Below are positions 1 through 5,316 of a stretch of DNA of 6,692 nt, one piece after another. The DNA lies in the NCBI GenBank assembly GCA_964247675.1, contig CAXTVW010000175.1, positions 1 through 6,692 on the forward strand, in the 5' to 3' direction. This stretch comes from BOG-908 sp964247675 (lineage in GTDB: Bacteria > Pseudomonadota > Alphaproteobacteria > Acetobacterales > Acetobacteraceae). Numbering within the stretch: the stretch's first letter is position 1; each line of letters opens with the position of its first letter. The translations under genes and the position numbers were made by a program. The notes under the pieces are model-generated. The model was not told the DNA's origin and searched no databases. It saw only the letters and a program-made list of their open reading frames with translations.

Positions 1-1736
1 TAGGGATGGTGCGGGCCGGCGAGCACGTCCTCGGCCGGGCCGATCTCCAGCATGTGGCCCAGGTACATCACCGCGATGCGGTCGGCGAGGTAGCGCACCA
101 CGGCCAGGTCATGCGTGATGAACAGGTAGGCCACGGTCTCGCGCGCTTGTAGCGAAGCGAGCAGGTTCAGGATGGCGGCCTGCACGGAGACGTCCAGCGC
201 CGATGTCGGCTCGTCGCAGATGACCACGCGCGGGCGGCCGGCAAAGGCGCGGGCGATGGCGGCGCGCTGCTTCAGGCCGCCGGAGAGCGCGCGCGGGCGC
301 ATGGCGAGGTGGGCGGGACCGAGGCGCACGCCGGCGGCCAAATCCTGCAACGCGGACTCTTTCGCGCGGCCGGACAAATGGGCCAGGCGTGCGAGCGGGC
401 GGCCGAGGATGTGGCGTATGCGGTGGGCGCGGTTGAGCGCGCTGTCCGGGTTCTGGAAGATGATCTGCAGCGCCTGGCGTTGCGCGGTGCTGCGTGCGGC
501 CAGGCTGGCGCCAAGGGTTACGCCGTCGAGCGCGACGGTGCCGCCCGGGTCGGGCGCGGTCAGGCCGAGGAGCAGGCGGGCGAGCGTGGTCTTGCCGCTG
601 CCGGATTCGCCCACCACACCCAGGGTCTGGCCGGCCTCGATGCGGAAGCTGACGTCGCTGACGGCGCGCACCGGGCCGGACGCGCCCTGGTAGGTCTTGC
701 TGAGGTGGATGGCTTCCAGGGCGGGGACCGTGCGGGTGTTCGGGCGTTGCGGGGCGGGGGGTGCGGCGGTGTCGGCGGCTGGGGTAAACGGCGGGGCGAA
801 GTGGCAGAAGGCCATGTGGCCGTCCACCACGCGCTGCGGTGGCGGGACGGTGCGGCAGATGTCCTCCGCCTGGTCGCAGCGCGGCGCGAAGACGCATGCC
901 GGCGCCGGCGTGCCTGGCGCGGGCAGCTGGCCGGCGATGGTCTGCAGCGCGCCGTCCTGGCGGCGGCGGGCGGCGCCCGGCAGGCAGGCGATGAGGCGCG
1001 CGGTGTAGGGGTGGCGCGGGTCGTGCAAGACGGCTCGCGCCGGGCCCTCTTCTACCAGGCGGCCGGCATAGAGCACGCCGATGCGGTCACACATGCGCGC
1101 CACCATCGGCAGGTTGTGGCTGATGAGCAGGATGGCGGAGCCCTGCTCGCGGCGCAGCGCCTGGACCAGGTCCAGGATCTCGGCTTCCACGGTGGCGTCC
1201 AGGCCGGTGGTGGGCTCGTCCAGCACCAGCAGCGCCGGGTTCTTAGCCAGTGCCATGGCGATCACCACGCGCTGCTGCATGCCGCCGGAGAGCTGGTGCG
1301 GGTAGGCGCCCATCACGCGCGACGGCGCCGGTATCTGCACGCGCGCCAGCATGGCTTCCGCGCCGGCGTTCGTGGCCGGCATGCCCAGCACGGCAAAGGC
1401 TTCGCGGAGCTGCGCGCCCACGGTGAGCGTGGGGTTCAGCGCGCGGCTGGGGTCCTGATAGACCATCGACACGCGTGTGGCCCAAAGCCGGCGCAGGCCG
1501 GCGGGCGGAAGGGCCATCACGTCCTGGCCGTCGATGCTGATGCGCCCTCCGGTGATGCGGCCGCCGCGCGGCAGGGCGCGCAGGGCGGCAAAGGCGGCGG
1601 TGGATTTGCCGCAGCCGGATTCGCCTACCAGGCCCAAGCATTCGCCGGCGGCCACCTCGAGGCTGAGCCCGTGCAGGATGGGAGTGGGACCGTAGGCGAC
1701 GGAGAGGTTTTCGAAGCGTAGCGCCGCGTCGGTCAT
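1..1736 (-). CDS. Fused two-domain peptide-type ABC importer ATPase (DppD-DppF/GsiA-like), 3' end outside window
   Basis: This protein hydrolyses ATP on the cytoplasmic face to power the adjoining permeases. I read 578 complete codons from the ATG at 1736 without a frameshift or stop. Domain 1 has Walker A GESGCGKST (38-46), Q-loop Q94, signature LSGGMQQR (149-156), Walker B with D173-E174 and switch H207. Domain 2 has Walker A GESGSGKTT (376-384), Q428, signature LSGGLKQR (484-491), D508-E509 and H542. Both ATPase sites therefore look intact. Between them lies the oligopeptide/dipeptide C-terminal extension (HPYT at 242-245) with cysteines 281, 287, 294 and 311, then a Pro/Ala-rich linker (about 315-337). 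Related Dpp/Opp ATPases bind a [4Fe-4S] cluster through such cysteines; cluster binding here is inferred. The start overlaps the upstream permease stop (ATGA) and has a good ribosome site. The window edge cuts the protein after AGPHHP, so a short C-terminal tail is missing. The alternative, two separate genes, is excluded by the open frame. Substrate unknown. Confidence 0.95.
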   Translation of the reverse strand, partial: MTDAALRFENLSVAYGPTPILHGLSLEVAAGECLGLVGESGCGKSTAAFAALRALPRGGRITGGRISIDGQDVMALPPAGLRRLWATRVSMVYQDPSRALNPTLTVGAQLREAFAVLGMPATNAGAEAMLARVQIPAPSRVMGAYPHQLSGGMQQRVVIAMALAKNPALLVLDEPTTGLDATVEAEILDLVQALRREQGSAILLISHNLPMVARMCDRIGVLYAGRLVEEGPARAVLHDPRHPYTARLIACLPGAARRRQDGALQTIAGQLPAPGTPAPACVFAPRCDQAEDICRTVPPPQRVVDGHMAFCHFAPPFTPAADTAAPPAPQRPNTRTVPALEAIHLSKTYQGASGPVRAVSDVSFRIEAGQTLGVVGESGSGKTTLARLLLGLTAPDPGGTVALDGVTLGASLAARSTAQRQALQIIFQNPDSALNRAHRIRHILGRPLARLAHLSGRAKESALQDLAAGVRLGPAHLAMRPRALSGGLKQRAAIARAFAGRPRVVICDEPTSALDVSVQAAILNLLASLQARETVAYLFITHDLAVVRYLADRIAVMYLGHMLEIGPAEDVLAGPHHP

Positions 1737-2536
1737 TGCAACGCCTCCTGCAGCCCTTCGGCGACCAGGTTTACGCCGACGACAAGGGACGCGGTGGCGA
1801 GCGCCGCGAAGCCGACCGTCCAGCCATAGCCGCCGACGATGAGGCCGTAATTCTCTGCGATTGTCAGGCCCCAGTCCGGCGAGGGCGGCTGGATGCCGAA
1901 GCCCAGGAAGCTCAGCGAGGCCACCGTGAAGATGGCGTAGCCGAGCCGCACCGTCACTTCGACGAGTATGGGCGGCAGGATGTTCGGCAGGATCTCGGCA
2001 AACATGATGTGCAGCGCCCGCTCGTCGCGGAGTTGGGCGGCGGGGACGTAGTCCAGCTTGCACTCGGCCAGCACGGCGCTGCGAACGGTGCGGGCGATGA
2101 TGGGGGTGAAGACAAGGGCGATGACCACGGTGACGTTGAGCGAGGATGGCCCGAGGGCGACCAGCACCACGAGGGCGACGACGATGAGCGGGAGGGCGAG
2201 GATGACCTCGATGAGGCGGCTGAGCAGGGCGTCCGTCCAGCCGCCGGCATAACCGGTGAGCAGGCCCAGGCTGGTGCCGCAGACGGTGGCCAGCAGCGTG
2301 GCCAGCGGCGCCACGGACAGGATGGGCCGTGCGCCGGCGATGATGCGGGAGAAGATGTCCCGCCCGATCTGGTCCGTGCCGAACCAGTGCGCGGCAGAGG
2401 GCGGCGCCAGCGCGTTCATCAGGTCGTCCCGATAGGGGTTCTGCGGTTCCAGCCAGGGGCCGAGCACGGCGCACACGGCCCAGAACGCCACGATGGCAAG
2501 CCCGGCCAGGAAGCCGGGGCGCAGCAGGCGCCTCAT
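1733..2536 (-). CDS. DppC/OppC-like ABC transporter permease
   Basis: This is the second membrane subunit of the importer, 267 residues and a little shorter than many family members. It has an N-terminal membrane segment (about 9-27). Next comes the family-typical periplasmic stretch HWFGTDQIGRDIFSRIIAGAR, residues 50 to about 70. Further hydrophobic segments lie at roughly 73-97, 110-129, 134-150, 195-213 and 238-258. The coupling (EAA) loop that docks on the ATPase is recognisable at about 157-186, from DYVPAAQLRDERAL to EILPN. The glycine usually found after AAxxR in this loop is aspartate here (D171, codon GAC at 2026-2024), which is unusual. The gene overlaps the preceding permease stop and the following ATPase start by ATGA on both sides, so the three are very probably translated in a coupled way. 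The family assignment is firm; the substrate is not known. Confidence 0.93.
   Translation of the reverse strand: MRRLLRPGFLAGLAIVAFWAVCAVLGPWLEPQNPYRDDLMNALAPPSAAHWFGTDQIGRDIFSRIIAGARPILSVAPLATLLATVCGTSLGLLTGYAGGWTDALLSRLIEVILALPLIVVALVVLVALGPSSLNVTVVIALVFTPIIARTVRSAVLAECKLDYVPAAQLRDERALHIMFAEILPNILPPILVEVTVRLGYAIFTVASLSFLGFGIQPPSPDWGLTIAENYGLIVGGYGWTVGFAALATASLVVGVNLVAEGLQEALQ
1744..1749 (-). promoter_or_regulatory. Ribosome binding site of the fused ATPase gene
   Basis: The minus strand reads AGGAGG, 7 nt before the ATG at 1736. It lies inside the end of the upstream permease gene. It supports the chosen start and suggests efficient re-initiation at the ATGA stop/start overlap. It is the best Shine-Dalgarno sequence in the window. 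Confidence 0.8.
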
Positions 2537-3480
2537 CGCGCAGCCGCCTGGCTACGCGGGTCCAGCGCGGCGATCAGCATGTCCGCCAGCACCGCCGCCA
2601 GGATATAGGCGGCGCCGACGGTCAGGATGCCCGCTTCCAGCATCGGATAGTCCTTGCCGCGCGCGGCCGTCAGGATGAGGCTGCCGATGCCCTGGTAGCG
2701 GAACAACGTCTCCACCACCACGAGGCCGCCCAGCAGGTAGCTCGTCTGGCTGGCGATGACGGTGATGGTGGGCAGCAGCGCGTTGCGCAGCACGTGGCGC
2801 ACGATCACCTGCCGCCACGGCAGGCCTTTCAGCAGAGCCGTGCGCGTGTAGTCCGCGTCCAGCGCCTCCACCGTGCCGGCGCGCGCGATGCGCGAGATGT
2901 AGCCGAACAGGATAAGCACCAGCGGCAGCGCCGGCAGGATGAGGTGGCGCAACTGCTCCGGCCATGCCGTGCCTGGCCGCGTGTTGGCGGAGATCGGGAG
3001 CCAGCGCAGCCACACGCCGAACACCAGGATGAGCAGGATGCCGGAGACGAATTCCGGCACCACGGTGAGCGACAAGCCGCCCAGGGTGATCAGCCTGTCC
3101 TGCCACCGGCCGCGGCTTAGAGCGGCCACGATGCCGGCGCCGATGGAGAGCGGGATGACGATGACGGAGGTGACGGCCGCGAGCGCCAGCGACTTGCCCA
3201 GCGCGCGCCAGATGAACGGGGCGACGGGGCTGCGGTAGGCGTAGGACTGGCCGGCACTGCCGTGCAGCAGCCCGCCGACCCAGCGTGCATACATCAGAAC
3301 TGGCGGCTGGTCCGTGCCGAGCTGGTGGTTCAGCGCGGCGACGGCTCGGGAGTCCGCGAGGGGGCCCAGGATGGAGCGGCCTACGTCACCGGGGAGGAGC
3401 TGGCCGGCGGCGAAGACGACCATGCTCAGGAGGATGAGTGTGAGCGCGCTTAGGGCGGCTCGACGGGCGAGCGGTTTCAT
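2533..3480 (-). CDS. DppB/OppB-like ABC transporter permease
   Basis: This is the first membrane subunit of the importer, 315 residues, which is normal for the family. Hydrophobic segments lie at about 9-29, 95-121, 130-158, 178-197, 233-257 and 283-305. The signature of the family is clear: LGTDQPP (54-60) in the first periplasmic region, and the coupling loop EALDADYTRTALLKGL (205-220) followed by RHVLRNALLPTITV (228-241), with its conserved glycine G219 present. Its stop overlaps the DppC-like start (ATGA). The start at 3480 is the only reasonable one, giving MKPLARRAALSALTL directly before the first membrane segment. However, the 20 bases upstream are pyrimidine-rich and hold no recognisable ribosome binding site on this strand. 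The start codon is only 11 nt from the base of the large inverted repeat. Expression may therefore depend on that structure or on read-through from the binding-protein gene. Confidence 0.94.
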   Translation of the reverse strand: MKPLARRAALSALTLILLSMVVFAAGQLLPGDVGRSILGPLADSRAVAALNHQLGTDQPPVLMYARWVGGLLHGSAGQSYAYRSPVAPFIWRALGKSLALAAVTSVIVIPLSIGAGIVAALSRGRWQDRLITLGGLSLTVVPEFVSGILLILVFGVWLRWLPISANTRPGTAWPEQLRHLILPALPLVLILFGYISRIARAGTVEALDADYTRTALLKGLPWRQVIVRHVLRNALLPTITVIASQTSYLLGGLVVVETLFRYQGIGSLILTAARGKDYPMLEAGILTVGAAYILAAVLADMLIAALDPRSQAAAR

Positions 3481-3491
3481 TGGAGGTAAGG

Positions 3492-3536
3492 AAGGCCTTC
3501 TTTTTTGAAAAAAAGAAGCAAAAAACTTTTACTCCC
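3492..3536 (+). repeat. Repeat unit copy 1 (plus orientation)
   Basis: This arm contains two smaller palindromes. GAAGGCCTTC at 3491-3500 includes a StuI-type AGGCCT. A quasi-palindrome at 3497-3518 consists of CTTCTTTTTT, GA, then AAAAAAGAAG. Its first 22 bases match 6671-6692 exactly, so the unit occurs at least three times in the window. Confidence 0.88.
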
Positions 3537-3591
3537 TGCCTGCACCACAGCGCGTGCTCGTTTCGCAAGCGCGCACTTTGGCACAGGCGTG

Positions 3592-3636
3592 GGGAGTAAA
3601 AGTTTTTTGCTTCTTTTTTTCAAAAAAGAAGGCCTT
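3592..3636 (-). repeat. Repeat unit copy 2 (minus orientation)
   Basis: This is an exact reverse complement of copy 1 and forms the other arm of the inverted pair. It lies just after the binding-protein stop codon. The flanking bases resemble those of copy 1 only partly (GAAAGT against GTAAGG, reading outward to inward), so identity ends close to the AAGGCC boundary. Confidence 0.88.
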
Positions 3637-3649
3637 ACTTTCTTTACAC

Positions 3650-5233
3650 TCAACGCAACGCCGCGTCCTGCAGCCATATCTGCGTGATCCCGCTGACCTG
3701 GACACCGGTGACGGTTGGCCCGGTAGCACACAGGTAATCGTAGAAATATGCGATGATGACAGGCGTCTCCTCAAGCAGCAGCGTCTGTATTTTTCCTGCG
3801 GTTGCGCGCTGTTCGGACAAATCCGTGGCGGCGATGTAGGACGCGACAAGGCGATCGTATTCGGCATTGTGGAAACGTGCGGCGTTCCAGGTTCCGGTGC
3901 TCAGGAAGGGCGCGGCGAGGTTGACGTTCGGCACGCCGCGATGGCCGTAGTCGGTGATGCCCATCGGGCTGTCCAGCCAGTCCGAGCGGCCGAACTGGGC
4001 CGCGCCGTAATAGGTGCCGGGATCTTCGATGCGCAGTTCCACCTTTATGCCGATCTCGGCGCAGGCGTTCTGCACGAGCACGGCGTAATCGGGGATTTCC
4101 TGCACGCGTTCGGTGGTGAGTGTGGTTTCGAACCCGTCAGGATGGCCGGCCGCCTGCATCAGGGCGCGGGCCTGGGCGAGGTTCTTGGCGCGTTGCGGGA
4201 TCGCGGGATCGGTCGAGGGATAGATCGGGGCGAAGGGGGAGTCGTTGCCCAGCCGCGAGCGGCCCTGGAACAGGCCGTGGACGATGCCGGGCCTGTCCAG
4301 CGTGAGGGCGATGGCCTGGCGGACGCGGCGGTCGGCGGTCGGGCCTTCGTCGCAGCGCAAATGCAGTTGGCGGTGGGTGGCGGCGGGAATGTCGATGATG
4401 CGCACGTCGGGGTCTCGCAGCAGGCCTTGCGCGCCTTGGACGGAGATCTGCACGATGGCATCGACCTGGTCGTCTTCGAGGGCGAGGATTTGCGGTTGCT
4501 GGTCCGCGAAGAAGGAGAATTCCGTGCGGGCGGGGAGTGCGCGGCGGCCCCAGTAGCTTTCGTTGCGCACGAAGCTGGCGCCGACTTTCGGCGCGTAATG
4601 CTCCAGGCGGAACGGGCCGGTGCCGTTGAAAGTGGTTTCGAAGTCACCGGCGTAGTTGGCCGGCAGGATGATGGCGTTATAGTTGTCCGACGAGACGTAG
4701 AACGGGAAGTTGCCGTTCGGTGCATCGAGTTCAAAGCGTATCGTCAAATCGTCTATGCGTTTGGTGCCGCTTGGCGAGAGGGCGCCGCGCAGGACGGAGA
4801 GCGCGTTGGAGCCGAGCCTGGGGTCGCAAAGGCGGTCCATGGTGGCGACGACGTCGGCCGCGGTGAAGCTTTGGCCGTCATGATATTTCACGCCCGGTCG
4901 CAGCGAGAATGTCCAGGCGGAACAGTCCGTGTTCGGGTGCCAGGCAGTGGCGAGCGCAGGGCGCAGGATCAGGTCGGATCCGGCCATGAGCAGGAACTCG
5001 CCGGTCTGTTGCAGCATGGCAAGTCCGCCGATCTCGCTGACCGTCATCGGGTCGATCGCGCCGGCCGGCACGTTTGACGCCACGCGTATGGTGGCGCCCG
5101 GGCGGCCGGGCGGGGCGGCGCGCGCCGGCACCGCGGCGAGCAGGCCGATGCGCGCGGCATGATAGAGGAATTGCCGGCGGCTGAGCCGGCCGGCGCGGTA
5201 TTCCTCGGTGACGTGGCGTTCGAGTGGGGTCAT
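3650..5233 (-). CDS. Tat-exported solute-binding protein of a peptide-type ABC importer (SBP_bac_5 family)
   Basis: This 527-residue protein would bind the ligand in the periplasm and deliver it to the two permeases encoded downstream. Family 5 features are clear: the WTFSLRPGVKYHDGQSFTAADV segment spans about 107-128, followed by GTGPFRLEHY and later RVRQAIALTLDR. The N-terminus carries a twin-arginine signal, SRRQFL at 18-23. It is followed by a short, weakly hydrophobic stretch (about 29-37) and a possible cleavage after ARA (37-39). Export folded through the Tat system is inferred from this. The next in-frame codons upstream of 5233 contain a stop at 5254-5252 and no standard start, so this ATG is the best choice although no Shine-Dalgarno sequence precedes it. 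The family also transports nickel, opines, sugars and other solutes, so a peptide ligand is not certain. It is the first gene of the cluster and faces the NCS1 gene. Confidence 0.94.
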   Translation of the reverse strand: MTPLERHVTEEYRAGRLSRRQFLYHAARIGLLAAVPARAAPPGRPGATIRVASNVPAGAIDPMTVSEIGGLAMLQQTGEFLLMAGSDLILRPALATAWHPNTDCSAWTFSLRPGVKYHDGQSFTAADVVATMDRLCDPRLGSNALSVLRGALSPSGTKRIDDLTIRFELDAPNGNFPFYVSSDNYNAIILPANYAGDFETTFNGTGPFRLEHYAPKVGASFVRNESYWGRRALPARTEFSFFADQQPQILALEDDQVDAIVQISVQGAQGLLRDPDVRIIDIPAATHRQLHLRCDEGPTADRRVRQAIALTLDRPGIVHGLFQGRSRLGNDSPFAPIYPSTDPAIPQRAKNLAQARALMQAAGHPDGFETTLTTERVQEIPDYAVLVQNACAEIGIKVELRIEDPGTYYGAAQFGRSDWLDSPMGITDYGHRGVPNVNLAAPFLSTGTWNAARFHNAEYDRLVASYIAATDLSEQRATAGKIQTLLLEETPVIIAYFYDYLCATGPTVTGVQVSGITQIWLQDAALR

Positions 5234-5243
5234 ATGCGGTATG

Positions 5244-5263
5244 TCGGTAGGCTAGCATACCGA
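5244..5263. promoter_or_regulatory. Probable operator palindrome in the divergent intergenic region
   Basis: TCGGTAGGCTAGCATACCGA is a 20-bp palindrome with one mismatched pair (5250/5257), centred on GCTAGC. It lies 11 to 30 nt before the binding-protein start and about 53 nt before the NCS1 start. A second CGGTA at 5237-5241 lies 8 bp to the left, so CGGTATG (5237-5243) can also pair with CATACCG (5256-5262). The symmetry suggests a site for a dimeric repressor or activator shared by both transcription units. The regulator family cannot be named, and no regulator gene is visible here. Confidence 0.55.
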
Positions 5264-5285
5264 TCGAGCGCGGCAACGCGTTCCT

Positions 5286-5299
5286 GCGAAACGTTGCAC
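5286..5299. promoter_or_regulatory. Weak second palindrome with AACGTT core
   Basis: GCGAAACGTTGCAC is centred on AACGTT, with 5 of 7 pairs matching, and lies 17 nt before the NCS1 start. A related inverted pair is GCAACG (5273-5278) with CGTTGC (5292-5297). A central CG within A/T-rich half-sites recalls LacI/PurR-type operators, but the match is imperfect and short. I could not place convincing -35/-10 promoter boxes on either strand between 5234 and 5316. Confidence 0.25.
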
Positions 5300-5303
5300 G
5301 CCC

Positions 5304-5310
5304 AAGAAAG
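5304..5310 (+). promoter_or_regulatory. Weak ribosome binding site of the NCS1 gene
   Basis: The purine stretch AAGAAAG ends 6 nt before the ATG at 5317. It is a poor match to AGGAGG but is correctly spaced and supports this start. Confidence 0.45.
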
Positions 5311-5316
5311 TGCCGA

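Larger units (their letters stand above)
3492..3636. repeat. Perfect 45-bp inverted repeat with 55-nt centre (REP/BIME-like pair)
   Basis: The arms at 3492-3536 and 3592-3636 are exact reverse complements over 45 bp. They begin AAGGCCTTCTTTTTTG at the outside and end ACTCCC at the inside. The arms are A/T-rich (14 G+C of 45) in a G+C-rich region. The centre, 3537-3591, can pair further: GCCTG 3538-3542 with CAGGC 3584-3588, and GCGCG 3550-3554 with CGCGC 3570-3574. The element almost fills the 169-bp gap between the binding-protein stop and the DppB-like start, 13 nt from the former and 11 nt from the latter. In mRNA it would form a very long hairpin. By analogy with REP hairpins between malE and malF, it could stabilise the upstream message and reduce downstream expression; that role is inferred. 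I found no flanking target duplication and no transposase. Confidence 0.9.

Noticed and set aside
309..1721. Long plus-strand open frame opposite the fused ATPase gene
   Set aside because: It is low-complexity in Ala, Gly, Arg and His, has no recognisable domain, and lies exactly opposite a gene with both complete sets of ATPase motifs. High G+C codon use produces such antisense frames.
1736..2608. Plus-strand open frame opposite the DppC-like permease
   Set aside because: The product is rich in Asp, Glu, Gly and Arg, the typical antisense image of a membrane protein gene in G+C-rich DNA.
3592..3636. Ordinary Rho-independent terminator after the binding-protein gene
   Set aside because: The stem is A/T-rich rather than G+C-rich and no U-run follows the full hairpin on the minus strand. 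Partial attenuation remains possible, but a standard terminator is not supported.
3488..3645. Classical insertion sequence or MITE with target duplication
   Set aside because: I found no matching direct repeat at the two borders and no transposase. The arms make up most of the element, and a third single copy occurs elsewhere, which fits a REP-like family better.
3477..3731. Small open frames through the inverted repeat giving Lys/Phe/Leu-rich peptides
   Set aside because: The composition comes from the A and T runs of the repeat read in several frames. No ribosome site or family resemblance supports translation.
3554..5077. Long plus-strand open frame of 507 codons opposite the binding-protein gene
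   Set aside because: It starts inside the repeat, has no domain I can recognise, and mirrors the third-position G+C bias of the real minus-strand gene.
5234..5316. Sigma-70 promoters for the two divergent units
   Set aside because: Boxes such as TATGCT on the minus strand have no acceptable -35 partner at 16-18 bp, so I did not place promoters.
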